64,000 bases of DNA, from contig NC_014623.1 in NCBI RefSeq assembly GCF_000165485.1, positions 8,140,893 to 8,204,892 of the forward strand, written 5' to 3'. Below, piece after piece: positions 10,175 through 19,395 of this stretch. Each line of letters begins with the position of its first letter. Position 1 is the stretch's first letter. The stretch comes from Stigmatella aurantiaca DW4/3-1. Lineage in GTDB: Bacteria; Myxococcota; Myxococcia; Myxococcales; Myxococcaceae. The notes below the pieces were generated by a model. The model was not told the origin of the DNA and did no database searches. It saw nothing but the letters and a program-made list of their open reading frames with translations. A program made the translations under genes and the position numbers.

Positions 10175-10831
10175 ATGACGCATCCGAAGCAGCCCTTGCC
10201 GGACGAACAGGCCAATTCCGCAGATCAGACACCGGATGCCCTCGATGGCAGCACCCGGCGGGAATTCATCGCCACTGCCACGGTGGGAAGCGCCTTGCTG
10301 TTGGAAGCGTGCCGTCACACCTCCCCCGCGGCCGAGGGGGCCGATCGCCTCACCGTTCCCTCGGAGATGGAGATCTCCCTTCAGGTCAACGGCCAACCCC
10401 AGATGCTGAAGGTGGACCCCCGCACCAGCCTGCTGGATGCCCTGCGCGAGCGCATGGGGCTCACCGGAACCAAGAAGGGCTGTGATCACGGCCAATGCGG
10501 TGCCTGCACGGTGCTCGTGGATGGCCGGCGCGAGCTGAGCTGCCTGTCGCTCGCCGTCATGCAGCAGGGCACGAAGATCCAGACGGTGGAGGGCCTGGCC
10601 GACGGGGACACCCTGCACCCCTTGCAACAGTCCTTTATTGAACAGGACGCCCTGCAGTGTGGCTACTGCACCCCGGGCCAGATCATGAGCGCGGCCGGGC
10701 TGCTGTCCGAGCCCTGCGGGGCCTCGGACGCGGACGTGCGTGAAGCCATGAGCGGCAACCTCTGCCGCTGCAGCGCCTACCCCAACATCATCGCCGCCAT
10801 TCAGCAGGTGCGGCGGCTCCCGAAACAGTAA
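10175..10831 (+). CDS. paoA: aldehyde oxidoreductase, 2Fe-2S subunit with Tat signal (PaoA-like)
   Basis: 218 aa from the ATG at 10175, preceded by GGAGG. A twin-arginine signal STRREFIATA (Arg28-Arg29) is followed by a hydrophobic stretch ending LLLEAC. Cys46 gives a lipobox-like end, though Glu at -2 is unusual for a lipoprotein. Cys103/108/111/123 form the plant-type 2Fe-2S cluster. Cys162/165/197/199 form the second 2Fe-2S cluster of the xanthine oxidase family. With the next two genes this makes a periplasmic PaoABC/YagTSR-type molybdenum enzyme oxidising aldehydes to acids. A dedicated chaperone (PaoD/XdhC) gene is not in the window. Confidence 0.9.
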   Translation: MTHPKQPLPDEQANSADQTPDALDGSTRREFIATATVGSALLLEACRHTSPAAEGADRLTVPSEMEISLQVNGQPQMLKVDPRTSLLDALRERMGLTGTKKGCDHGQCGACTVLVDGRRELSCLSLAVMQQGTKIQTVEGLADGDTLHPLQQSFIEQDALQCGYCTPGQIMSAAGLLSEPCGASDADVREAMSGNLCRCSAYPNIIAAIQQVRRLPKQ

Positions 10832-10846
10832 GCCCAGGGTGACCTC

Positions 10847-11833
10847 ATGCATCCCTTTCACTATGAACAGCCGCAGGAGCTGGGCTCCAGCGTGGACCGT
10901 GTCAGCCGCGCGCAGGAGGCGAGCTTCCTCGCCGGTGGCACCGGCCTGCTGGATCTGATGAAGCTCGGGGTGGAGACCCCCGCCCTGCTGGTGGACGTGC
11001 GCAAGCTGCCGCTCGCCCAGATCCAGGAACTTCCCGATGGGGGCGTGCGCCTGGGCGCCCTGGCGCGCAACAGCGACGTGGCCCACCACCCGCTCATCCG
11101 CGAGCGCTACCCGGTGCTCTCCGAGGCCCTGCTGGCGGGCGCCTCGGGGCAGATCCGCAACATGGCCACCGTGGGTGGCAACATCATGCAGCGCACCCGC
11201 TGCTCGTACTTCCGCGACACCTCCACGCCCTGTAACAAGCGCACCCCCGGCTCGGGCTGCTCGGCCCTGGAGGGCATCAACCGCGGCCACGCCGTGCTGG
11301 GCGTGAGTGAGTCCTGCATCGCCACCCACCCCTCGGACATGTGCGTGCCCCTGGCCGCCCTGGGCGCCACCGTGCGCATCCAGGGCCCCAAGGGGGAGCG
11401 CACCGTGCCCTTCACCGACTTCCACCTGCTGCCGGGCACCACGCCCCAGCGGGAGACGGTGCTGGAGCACGGCGAGTTGGTGCTCTCGGTGGACGTGCCC
11501 GCGCTGCCCGCCGCGAAGCGCTCGCTCTACATCAAGGTGCGGGACCGGGCCTCCTATGCCTTCGCGCTCACCTCGGTGGCCGCCATCCTGGAGGTGGAAG
11601 GCGGCGTCATCCGGCAGGTGCGCCTGGCGCTGGGAGGCGTGGGCACCAAGCCCTGGCGCGCCCTGGCCGCCGAGCAGAAGCTGATGGGCCAGGCCCCCTC
11701 GCCCCCGCTGTATCGGGAGGCCGCCCAGGCGGCGCTCGAGGGCGCCAAGGCCCGCGAGCACAATGGATTCAAGGTGGAGCTGGCGCAGCGGACCATCGTG
11801 CGCGCCCTCACAACGCTGGGAGGCCGCTCATGA
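10847..11833 (+). CDS. paoB: aldehyde oxidoreductase, FAD-binding subunit (PaoB-like, with extra Fe-S cysteines)
   Basis: 328 aa, starting 15 bp after paoA. It has the CO-dehydrogenase-flavoprotein fold with FLAGGTGLLDLM and ATVGGNIMQRTRCSYFRD for FAD binding. A four-Cys set (about Cys119, 129, 138 and 157) lies in an insertion that is present in E. coli PaoB, where it holds a 4Fe-4S cluster, and is missing from ordinary xanthine dehydrogenase FAD subunits. This fits electron flow from the Mo centre through the 2Fe-2S clusters to FAD. The stop codon overlaps the start of the next gene (ATGA), so the two are translationally coupled. No signal peptide: it is presumably carried to the periplasm with the Tat subunit. 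Confidence 0.9.
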   Translation: MHPFHYEQPQELGSSVDRVSRAQEASFLAGGTGLLDLMKLGVETPALLVDVRKLPLAQIQELPDGGVRLGALARNSDVAHHPLIRERYPVLSEALLAGASGQIRNMATVGGNIMQRTRCSYFRDTSTPCNKRTPGSGCSALEGINRGHAVLGVSESCIATHPSDMCVPLAALGATVRIQGPKGERTVPFTDFHLLPGTTPQRETVLEHGELVLSVDVPALPAAKRSLYIKVRDRASYAFALTSVAAILEVEGGVIRQVRLALGGVGTKPWRALAAEQKLMGQAPSPPLYREAAQAALEGAKAREHNGFKVELAQRTIVRALTTLGGRS

Positions 11834-14049
11834 GCAGCAAACTCATTGGTCCGGCCCTGAGCCGGGTGGATGGCCGGCTGAAGGTCACCGGCAAGGCGAC
11901 CTACGCCGCCGAGTACAACCCGCCAGGCATGGTCTACGCGGCCATCGTCCAGAGCACGGTGCCCCGCGGCAGCGTGCTGCGCATGCAGACCACCGAGGCG
12001 GAGCGGGCTCCGGGCGTGCTGGCGGTGCTCACCCCGCGCAACACGCCCAAGCTGCCCGGCGCGGACAAGTACGTGGCCAACCCCATCATGCCCCGGCTGG
12101 CGGCCATGCAAGACAGCGAGGTGCTCTACAACGGCCAGCCCATCGGCGTGGTGGTGGCCGACTCGTTCGAGCGCGCCACGCACGCCGCCTCGCTCGTGCG
12201 CACCTTCTACGTGGAAAAGCCCGCGGCGCTGGACATCGAGGCGGGCTTCGCGAGCGCGGAGCCGGCCCCGGGCAACTTCGGCGCCCCTCCGCCCGGGCAC
12301 ACCCGAGGGGACGTGACGGCGGCGCTGGCGGCGGCGTCCACGCGCGTGGACGCCACGTACACCACCCCCACCGAGAACCACAACCCCATGGAGCCCCATG
12401 CCGCCATCGCGGTCTGGGACGACGCCGAGCACCTCACCCTGTACGACGCCAACCAGGGGGTCCACTTCGTCCGGATGTTCCTCTCGCAGCTGTTCGGACT
12501 GGTCCCGGACAACGTGCGCATCATCTCGCGCTACGTGGGCGGCGGATTTGGCTGCAAGGCGCTGCCCTGGTCCCACAGCATCCTGAGCGTCCTGGCCGCC
12601 AAGGCCGTGGGCCGCCCGGTGAAGCTGGTGCTCACCCGCCAGCAGATGTTCTCCCTGGTGGGGTACCGGCCGCAGACGATCCAGAAGGTGGAGCTGGCCG
12701 CCAACGCCCAGGGCAAGCTCACCGCCCTGCGCCACACGGGCTTCTCGGAAACCTCCGAGAAGGATGGCTTCTCCGAGCCCTTCACCAACACCTCCAACAT
12801 GCTGTACGCGTGCCCCAACGTGCACACGTCCCAGAAGGTGGTGCGGTTGAACGCGGGCACGCCCACCTTCATGCGCGGCCCCGGCGAGTCGCCCGGCACC
12901 TTCGCGCTCGAGAGCGCCCTGGACGAGCTCGCCCACTCGCTGAAGATGGATCCGCTGGAATTGCGGCGCATCAACCACGCGGACAAGGATCCCGAGCACA
13001 ACCGGCCCTGGACCAGCAAGTCCCTGCTGGAGTGCTACCGCGTGGGCGCCGAGCGCTTCGGCTGGAAGAAGCGCCCGCTCCAGCCCCGCGCCACCCGGGA
13101 TGGGGAGGTGCTCATCGGCTCGGGCATGGCCACCGCGCTGTTTCCCGCCATGCGCTTCCCGTGCGTCGCCGTGACCCGCGTGCTGGCCGACGGCTCCGCG
13201 GTCGTGCAGTGCGCCGCCGCGGACATCGGAACGGGGGCCTACACGGTCTTCGCCCAGGTGGCCGCCGACGCCCTGGGACTGCCCCTGGAGAAGGTCCGCA
13301 TGGAGCTGGGCGACACGACGCTCCCCCTGGGACCGCTCGCCGGCGGCTCGGCCAGCACCGCCTCCGCCTCGCCCGCCATCCAGTCCGCCTCGACCCAGGC
13401 CCGCCAGCAACTGGTGAAGCTGGCCATCGAGGACACGGGCTCGCCCCTGCACGGGCTCGCCGCGCAGGACGTGCTCGCCGAGAACGGGAGGCTCCTCTCG
13501 CGCAAGGACAAGAACAAGGGGGAAACCTACGCCCAGATCCTCGCGCGCAAGCAGCTGCCCCACGTGGAGGGCAAGGCGGACTCCACCCCCACGCCTCCGG
13601 ATCAGCAGAAGCACTCCGGCTACGCCTTCGGCGCCCACTTCGTCGAGGTGCGCGTGGATGAGGCGCTGGGCACGGTGCGCATCAGCCGCTTCGTGACGTC
13701 CATGGCCGCCGGCCGCATCCTCAACGCCAAGACGGCGCGCAGCCAGATCCTCGGCGGCGTCATCTTCGGCCTCGGCATGGCGCTCACCGAGGAGACGCTG
13801 AGAGATCCCCGCCTGGGGCGCGTCATGACGGCGGACCTGGCCGACTACCACCTGCCCGTGCACGCGGACGTGCCCGACATCGACGTGCACTTCGTCGAGG
13901 AGATGGATCCCCACGTCAACGCCATGGGCATCAAGGGCATTGGCGAGATTGGCACCACTGGCGTCGCCGCCGCCGTGGCCAACGCCGTCTTCCACGCCAC
14001 CGGCAAGCGCGTCCGGGAGCTGCCCATCACCCTGGACAAGCTGTTGTAG
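11830..14049 (+). CDS. paoC: aldehyde oxidoreductase, molybdopterin-binding catalytic subunit (PaoC-like)
   Basis: 739 aa from the ATG at 11830 overlapping the paoB stop; a longer open frame upstream runs antiphase to paoB and is not coding. The N-terminal domain (GRLKVTGKATYAAEY) and the Moco-binding halves are present. Motifs seen are YVGGGFGCK, a FMRGPGESPG segment, and the C-terminal GIKGIGEIG, whose Glu (about residue 706) is the expected catalytic base of the family. It lacks a signal peptide, consistent with co-export with PaoA. The most likely reaction is oxidation of aldehydes to carboxylic acids in the periplasm; physiological substrate unknown. Confidence 0.92.
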   Translation: MSSKLIGPALSRVDGRLKVTGKATYAAEYNPPGMVYAAIVQSTVPRGSVLRMQTTEAERAPGVLAVLTPRNTPKLPGADKYVANPIMPRLAAMQDSEVLYNGQPIGVVVADSFERATHAASLVRTFYVEKPAALDIEAGFASAEPAPGNFGAPPPGHTRGDVTAALAAASTRVDATYTTPTENHNPMEPHAAIAVWDDAEHLTLYDANQGVHFVRMFLSQLFGLVPDNVRIISRYVGGGFGCKALPWSHSILSVLAAKAVGRPVKLVLTRQQMFSLVGYRPQTIQKVELAANAQGKLTALRHTGFSETSEKDGFSEPFTNTSNMLYACPNVHTSQKVVRLNAGTPTFMRGPGESPGTFALESALDELAHSLKMDPLELRRINHADKDPEHNRPWTSKSLLECYRVGAERFGWKKRPLQPRATRDGEVLIGSGMATALFPAMRFPCVAVTRVLADGSAVVQCAAADIGTGAYTVFAQVAADALGLPLEKVRMELGDTTLPLGPLAGGSASTASASPAIQSASTQARQQLVKLAIEDTGSPLHGLAAQDVLAENGRLLSRKDKNKGETYAQILARKQLPHVEGKADSTPTPPDQQKHSGYAFGAHFVEVRVDEALGTVRISRFVTSMAAGRILNAKTARSQILGGVIFGLGMALTEETLRDPRLGRVMTADLADYHLPVHADVPDIDVHFVEEMDPHVNAMGIKGIGEIGTTGVAAAVANAVFHATGKRVRELPITLDKLL

Positions 14050-14125
14050 AGAAGCGAGCCCTTCAGGAGGCGGTGATATCTTCCGCCTCCTGAACGGAGT
14101 AAGCGGGGGGTCCCAGGAGACCCGC

Positions 14126-14974
14126 GTGCCCCCATCCTTCGAGCCCCACAGCATCTCCGCCCACGGCCTTGCCCTTCACGTCCGCCAGCGCCATCCGGCG
14201 GGCACGCGGGCCGTCTTGTTCCTCCACGGCTGGCTGGACCACTCGCGCAGCTTCGACTGGGTGCTGGAGCACCTGCCGGACACCTGGCGGCTCATCCTGC
14301 TCGACTTCCGGGGCATGGGGCGCAGCGAGCACGTGCCCCCGGGGGGCAGCTACTCCTTCTCGGACTACCTGCTCGATGTGGAGTGCACGCTCGATGGGCT
14401 CGGTCTGGAGACGGTCCACCTCGTGGGCCACTCGCTCGGGGGCGTCGTCGGCGCCGCCTACGCCGCGGCCCGCCCCCAGCGCATCCAGAGCCTGACCCTC
14501 ATCGAGAGCCTGGGCCCCCTGGGAGGCCCACCGGAAGCGGCGCTGGAACGCCTGCGCGGCTTCCTGGACGACGCGCGCCGCCCGCCCCACCGCAAGCGCT
14601 ACGCCAGCGTGGAGGAGGCCGCGGCGCGCCTGCGGGAGAACAACCCGTCCCTTACCGAGGCCGCCTCGCTGCACCTGGCCCGCTACGGCACGGAGCCCCT
14701 GGAGGGGGGGGTCGTCTTCCGGTTTGATCCGCTGCACCGTCGGCGCTTCGGCCTCGGCTTCGATGAGGCCCAGTGGCTCGCCATCCTGGGCGCCCTCTCC
14801 TGTCCGGTGCAGGTGCTCCACGGCAGCCATGGCCTGTCCTTCGAGGATGCGCAGACGCGGGCGCGGCTCGCCGCCCTGCGCTCGCCCCTGCCACTCACCC
14901 TCTCGGGAGGCCACCATGTCCACATGGAACAGCCCGAGGCCGTGGCCCGGGCCCTGGAACATTTCATCCGCTGA
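14126..14974 (+). CDS. alpha/beta hydrolase
   Basis: 282 aa from a GTG at 14126 with AGGAG 6 bp upstream. The open frame extends further upstream, but that part overlaps the paoC end and lacks a site. The oxyanion HGW motif (LFLHGWLDHS), nucleophile elbow GHSLGG (Ser103) and a C-terminal GGHHVHME carrying the catalytic His are all present, giving a standard Ser-Asp-His hydrolase of the epoxide hydrolase/haloperoxidase-like class. Cytoplasmic, no signal. Substrate unknown. The 76-bp gap after paoC allows either read-through or its own promoter. Confidence 0.85.
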   Translation: MPPSFEPHSISAHGLALHVRQRHPAGTRAVLFLHGWLDHSRSFDWVLEHLPDTWRLILLDFRGMGRSEHVPPGGSYSFSDYLLDVECTLDGLGLETVHLVGHSLGGVVGAAYAAARPQRIQSLTLIESLGPLGGPPEAALERLRGFLDDARRPPHRKRYASVEEAAARLRENNPSLTEAASLHLARYGTEPLEGGVVFRFDPLHRRRFGLGFDEAQWLAILGALSCPVQVLHGSHGLSFEDAQTRARLAALRSPLPLTLSGGHHVHMEQPEAVARALEHFIR

Positions 14975-15075
14975 TCCGCCCGGATCCAGAAGCCGGTGGG
15001 GAAAAGTCTTTCACCCCCTGGGGCACTGGCCTTCCACCCTCCCCGTGTAAACCCTTGATGTGACGAATCCAGGGG

Positions 15076-15092
15076 TTGGCACGGCGCTTGAA
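15076..15092 (+). promoter_or_regulatory. possible sigma-54 (-24/-12) promoter
   Basis: TTGGCACG-N4-TTGAA matches the -24/-12 consensus except that the -12 GC is GA. It lies 33 bp before the GTG start of the ASH lipoprotein. Sigma-54 promoters are common in myxobacteria. The imperfect -12 element lowers confidence. Confidence 0.4.
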
Positions 15093-15124
15093 GGAGCAGA
15101 GCCCGGAAGAGCCCTCAGAGGGGC

Positions 15125-18100
15125 GTGGACACGGACAAGGGCGGGACGGACATGGGTCAGGGGTGGGGCTGGGGACGGGTCCTGGGGCTGGCAACGGTGG
15201 CTGCCATGGCGGCGTGCCACGAGCCAGGACGCACGCGGGCCGTGGAAGCAGCCGCGGTGGTCGACACGGAAGCGCTCGACTTCGGAGAAGTGCCCGTGGG
15301 CGAGTGGCGGGAACGCGAAGTGCTCATCCGCAACGTGGGGTATGTGCCCTTCTCGGCCTTGGAGGCATTGGCGCTGGAAGGCAACCCCGCGTACCAGGTG
15401 GAGCTGACCAACGGCGGGGGCCGGGTGATGCCCGGCGAGTCCCTGCCAGTCAAGGTCCGCTTCCACCCGCTGCGGGAGGGGGCCATTGAAGAGCGCGTGC
15501 ACGTGGCCACGGATGCCAACACGGGCAGCGAGCACACGGTGCGGGTGATGGGCATGGGCGCCCCCACGCAGGTGGGCATCCAGCCGCCCCTGCTCGACTT
15601 CGAGACGCTGGAGGTGGACAGCGACCGGACGCTGACGCTCACCATCACCAACCCGGTGGACCTGCCGCTCACGGTGACGTTGGGGGGCGACTATGCCGCC
15701 ACCTTCTCCACCGACACCGTCACCATTCCTCCGTTCAGCAGCCAGGAAGTGAGCACCCGGTACCTGCCCCGCGAGTTGGGGAAGATGGGGGCCCGCGTGG
15801 AGGTGCGCTCCTGCGAGGGGTGCACGCCCACCACGGCGGAGCTTGCGGGCAACTCCGTGGCGAGCGCCTTCGTCTTCGAGCCCACGCCGGTGCCCTTTGC
15901 CCCCATCCCCGTGCACGAGCGCACGGAGACGTTGGCCCGGGCGCGCAACATCACCTGGCGCCCGGTGACCATCTCCACGCTGAACACCAGTGATGTTTCC
16001 TTCAGCACGATGACGCCGCTGGACGGCCGCGCGGTGGCGCCGGGCGAGGCGGTGGAGGTGCGGATGGAGTTCGCCGCCCGCGCCTCGGGCCCCAAGGTGG
16101 CCAACCTCACGGTGAACTACGAGTCGGACAAGGCGCGCAAGACCGACGTGATGCTGGATGCGCGCGGTGGGCAGCCCACGCTCGCGGTGGCCCCGGTGGC
16201 GCTCGACTTTGGCGAGCTGCCCGTGGGCGGCAAGGTGGCGAGGACCATCCGCATCTCCAACGGCGGCACCAACGGCAACCTGCTCTTCCGCGGCGTGCGC
16301 GCGGACGGGGGCGCGGACCAATTCAGCGTGAACGTGCCCACGCGCGGCACGCAGACCTACCCCTGGGCGGGGGGCGCCTGGCCGGCGCTCCAGGCCGGTG
16401 ACATTCCCATCGCCCCGGGCGACGACGGCCTGGATCTCCAGGTCTTCTTCGAGCCCAAGGTGGACGGCAACCACAGCGCCACGCTCACGCTCATCTCCAG
16501 CGATCCGTTCACCCCGGAGCGCACCATCCTCCTCACGGCGCGGGCCCGCGCCAGCGGCCCGTGTGTCTTCGAGCTCACGCCGCAGCCGGCCCTGGACTTC
16601 GGCAACGTGGTGCCGGGACGAGGCGCGGTGCTGGGCTTCCGCATCGGCAACCCCAACCGGGCCGAGTGCGCGGTGAAGGACCTGCACATCTCCAACAACG
16701 CGGGCGGGGCCTTCTTCATGCCTGGCGGGCGGATCGACGGCGGCATCCTCCCGTACGACACGGCCTTCAGCGCCCAGGTGGCCTTCCGGCCGCCCACGGC
16801 GGGCACCTACGAGGGCGAGCTGCGGCTGACGGTGAACAACCCCAATCAGCCCACGGTGACGCTGCCCCTGCGGGGCGTGTCCCAGACGAGCTGCCTGGTC
16901 GCCGCGCCGTCCTTCGTGGACTTCGGGCCCATCCGGTACGACTGCCAGACGCAGCCGCGCAAGACGCTCATCTCCAACCGGTGCTCCCAGCCCATCACCG
17001 TCACCTCGGCGGAGATCGGCGCCGGCACCAGCACCCAGTTCCAGCTGGCCAACCCCCTGGGGGCGCCGCGCACGCTCGCCCCGGGCGAGGGCTTCGAGCT
17101 GGAGGTGACGTACTCGCGCACCGTGCTCGGCCAGCACTACAGCCCGCTCTTCCTGCGGGCCGACAGCGAGCCGCACCCCTTCCTCGTGCCGCTCCTGGCC
17201 GAGACGAACCACGAGGGCATCCAGCTCGACCAGTTCACCCAGGGCACGGACAGCCAGCTCGACGTCCTCTTCGTGGTCTCCAACACGACGACCATGGCGC
17301 CCTACCAGCAGCGGCTGAAGGCGGCCCTGCCCGGGTGGCTGGAGCACGCCCGGCAGGCGGGGGTGGACGTGCGCGCGGGCGTCACCAGCACGGGCCTGGT
17401 GGCCCGGGGCCCCACGTGTGGCGGTGGCGCGCAGGGAGGCGAGGCAGGCCGGCTCTTCCCGGTGGACGGCACCCGCTCCCGCGTGGTGAGCAGCACCTCG
17501 CCCACCTCGGCCCAGACGCTCCAGTCCAACGTGGAGGTGGGCGTGTGTCACAACCTGGTCCAGGGTCTGGAGACGACGCGGCAGGCGCTCTCCTCCCCGC
17601 TGGTGGACAGCGTGGACGATGTGCGCACACCGCAGCCCAATGACGGCAACCTCGGGTTGATCCGCGACACGGCCCGGCTGGCGGTGGTGACCCTCGCCGA
17701 CGAGGACGACCACTCGGGCTTCGCCCCGGACAGTTACATCCAGTTCCTCCAGGCCATGAAGGGCCCGGGGATGACCCACCGCACCCAGTTCTACGCCCTG
17801 GTGCCCACCGATGGGCGGTGCAGCACCGCCGGGGATTCCGGGGAACGCTTCTCGGCGGTGGCCCGGGCCACCGGCGGCGCGGTCGACTCGGTGTGCTTGG
17901 GCAACTACGGGCCCTTCCTGGAGGGCCTCATCCGCCGCGCCGGAGAGCCCCAGGCCGACTTCCCCCTCACCGCCGAGCCCTCCAGCACCAGCGAGATGAC
18001 GGTGCGGGTGCAGGGGCGGACGCTGGACCCATCGCTCTGGACCTATGACGGTGCGCGAAATGTCATCGTCTTCAAGTCCGGTTCGGTGCCTCAGACAGGG

Positions 18101-18145
18101 CAAAACATCCAGATTCGCTACAGGAGTGTCTGCCAGGGCCTCTGA
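15125..18145 (+). CDS. choice-of-anchor D (ASH-repeat) lipoprotein with C-terminal VWA-like region
   Basis: 1006 aa from a GTG at 15125; an ATG at 15152 would shorten it by nine residues and keep the signal. A lipoprotein signal ends ATVAAMAAC, so it is likely anchored in the outer membrane. Several ~110-aa immunoglobulin-like ASH/choice-of-anchor D repeats follow, each opening with a LDFGEVPVG-type strand (around residues 48, 355, 480 and 595). Residues ~700-960 begin QLDVLFVVSNTTTM, resembling a von Willebrand A fold with a degenerate MIDAS (VVSNT for DxSxS), and contain paired cysteines. The family is frequent in myxobacteria, with proposed adhesion or surface roles. The Ser/Thr kinase gene starts 69 bp downstream. 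Confidence 0.82.
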   Translation: MDTDKGGTDMGQGWGWGRVLGLATVAAMAACHEPGRTRAVEAAAVVDTEALDFGEVPVGEWREREVLIRNVGYVPFSALEALALEGNPAYQVELTNGGGRVMPGESLPVKVRFHPLREGAIEERVHVATDANTGSEHTVRVMGMGAPTQVGIQPPLLDFETLEVDSDRTLTLTITNPVDLPLTVTLGGDYAATFSTDTVTIPPFSSQEVSTRYLPRELGKMGARVEVRSCEGCTPTTAELAGNSVASAFVFEPTPVPFAPIPVHERTETLARARNITWRPVTISTLNTSDVSFSTMTPLDGRAVAPGEAVEVRMEFAARASGPKVANLTVNYESDKARKTDVMLDARGGQPTLAVAPVALDFGELPVGGKVARTIRISNGGTNGNLLFRGVRADGGADQFSVNVPTRGTQTYPWAGGAWPALQAGDIPIAPGDDGLDLQVFFEPKVDGNHSATLTLISSDPFTPERTILLTARARASGPCVFELTPQPALDFGNVVPGRGAVLGFRIGNPNRAECAVKDLHISNNAGGAFFMPGGRIDGGILPYDTAFSAQVAFRPPTAGTYEGELRLTVNNPNQPTVTLPLRGVSQTSCLVAAPSFVDFGPIRYDCQTQPRKTLISNRCSQPITVTSAEIGAGTSTQFQLANPLGAPRTLAPGEGFELEVTYSRTVLGQHYSPLFLRADSEPHPFLVPLLAETNHEGIQLDQFTQGTDSQLDVLFVVSNTTTMAPYQQRLKAALPGWLEHARQAGVDVRAGVTSTGLVARGPTCGGGAQGGEAGRLFPVDGTRSRVVSSTSPTSAQTLQSNVEVGVCHNLVQGLETTRQALSSPLVDSVDDVRTPQPNDGNLGLIRDTARLAVVTLADEDDHSGFAPDSYIQFLQAMKGPGMTHRTQFYALVPTDGRCSTAGDSGERFSAVARATGGAVDSVCLGNYGPFLEGLIRRAGEPQADFPLTAEPSSTSEMTVRVQGRTLDPSLWTYDGARNVIVFKSGSVPQTGQNIQIRYRSVCQGL

Positions 18146-18214
18146 GACACCGGGGAAAAACCCGCCCAGCGGGCTTCCGCTGGCGGGTCCCCCGCAGCTA
18201 TCGTCCCAGACGGC

Positions 18215-19375
18215 GTGGAGACCTTCGGGCGATACGAGCTGCTGCGAAAAATCGCCTCGGGAGGCATGGGGCAGATCTATCTGGCCCGCCAGAAGGGGCC
18301 GGTGGGGTTCCAGAAGCTGCTGGTGGTGAAGCGGCTCTTGCCCCACCTCTCCGAAGAGGAAGAGTTCATCCAGATGTTCCTGGACGAGGCGCGCATCGCG
18401 GCGCTCCTCAACCACCCGAACATCGCCCAGATCTACGAGCTGGGAGATGTCGACGGCATCTACTTCATCGCCATGGAGTACGTGCACGGCGAGGCCATCG
18501 CCGAGGTGAACAAGCGGGCCATCCAGCGCAAGGGCCTCATGCCGCTGGCGCTCAAGTGCCGCGTCATCGCCGACGCCGCCGCGGGCCTGGACGCCGCCCA
18601 CCACGCGCGCAGCCCCTCGGGCCGCAAGCTGGCGCTGATTCACCGGGACGTGTCCCCGCAGAACGTGCTGGTGGGTTTCAACGGCTGCGTGAAGATCATC
18701 GACTTCGGGGTGGCCAAGGCCGCCGGCAAGCTCGCGCAGACGGTGGTGGGCACCATCAAGGGCAAGCACGCATACATGTCCCCCGAGCAGGCCCGGGGCG
18801 AGCCCCTGGATCACCGCTCGGACGTGTTCGGCCTGGGCACCGTGTTTTACGAGCTGCTGACCCAAACGCGCCTGTTCAAGCGCGACTCGGAGCTGGCCAC
18901 CCTCAAGGCCGTGGTGGGCGCGAAGGTGGCGCCCCCCTCGGAGGTGACGCCCGGCATTCCCAAGGCGTTGGACGCGCTGGTGCTCAAGGCCCTGGCACGC
19001 AACCGCGACGAGCGCTTCGCCACCGCGGGCGAGCTGCAACTGGCCATCGAGGACTTCCTCGTCAAGCACCAGCTGCCCGGCACCACCGCGCACCTGGCCG
19101 CCTTCATGCGCGAGCTGTACGCCGAGGAGCTGGAGGAGGAGTTCTCCAACGAGCCCACCATCATCGCGTATGACCCGCGCCTGACGGCCGGCCGCAAGGC
19201 CCCGCCTTCCGGCGAGGAGCCCTCGGGCCCGACCACGGCGGTGCCCACGCCCAAGGCCCCCGCCGCCAAGAGCGTGCCCCCGGCCCGCGTGCCCAAGTCG
19301 ATGCAGGGCACGGAGCAGAAGGAGACCTCCCGGAAGACCACCGTGCCGCCCCGGGGCGGCAAGGGCGACAAGTAG
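18215..19375 (+). CDS. Ser/Thr protein kinase (Hanks type), soluble
   Basis: 386 aa from a GTG. The glycine loop is IASGGMGQIYLA, the ATP-binding Lys39 is in LLVVKR, and HRDVSPQN holds the catalytic Asp145. DFG is at 163-165 and the activation-loop end is GKHAYMSPEQARG. The S-P-Q-N loop in place of KPEN is common in myxobacterial kinases. After the kinase domain (to about residue 285) there is a Pro/Ala/Lys-rich low-complexity tail (from ~325) and no membrane segment, so it is cytoplasmic. Target unknown; closeness to the ASH lipoprotein is suggestive only. It converges with the PhnD-like gene, with a 20-bp gap. Confidence 0.92.
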   Translation: METFGRYELLRKIASGGMGQIYLARQKGPVGFQKLLVVKRLLPHLSEEEEFIQMFLDEARIAALLNHPNIAQIYELGDVDGIYFIAMEYVHGEAIAEVNKRAIQRKGLMPLALKCRVIADAAAGLDAAHHARSPSGRKLALIHRDVSPQNVLVGFNGCVKIIDFGVAKAAGKLAQTVVGTIKGKHAYMSPEQARGEPLDHRSDVFGLGTVFYELLTQTRLFKRDSELATLKAVVGAKVAPPSEVTPGIPKALDALVLKALARNRDERFATAGELQLAIEDFLVKHQLPGTTAHLAAFMRELYAEELEEEFSNEPTIIAYDPRLTAGRKAPPSGEEPSGPTTAVPTPKAPAAKSVPPARVPKSMQGTEQKETSRKTTVPPRGGKGDK

Positions 19376-19395
19376 GCCCCTGCCCGGGAACGGAA

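Noticed and set aside
15011-19093. 1360-codon open frame on the minus strand
   Set aside because: It is antisense to the ASH lipoprotein and kinase, both with clear domains. The product is a low-complexity His/Arg/Gly/Val-rich sequence, the usual shadow of high-GC coding DNA.
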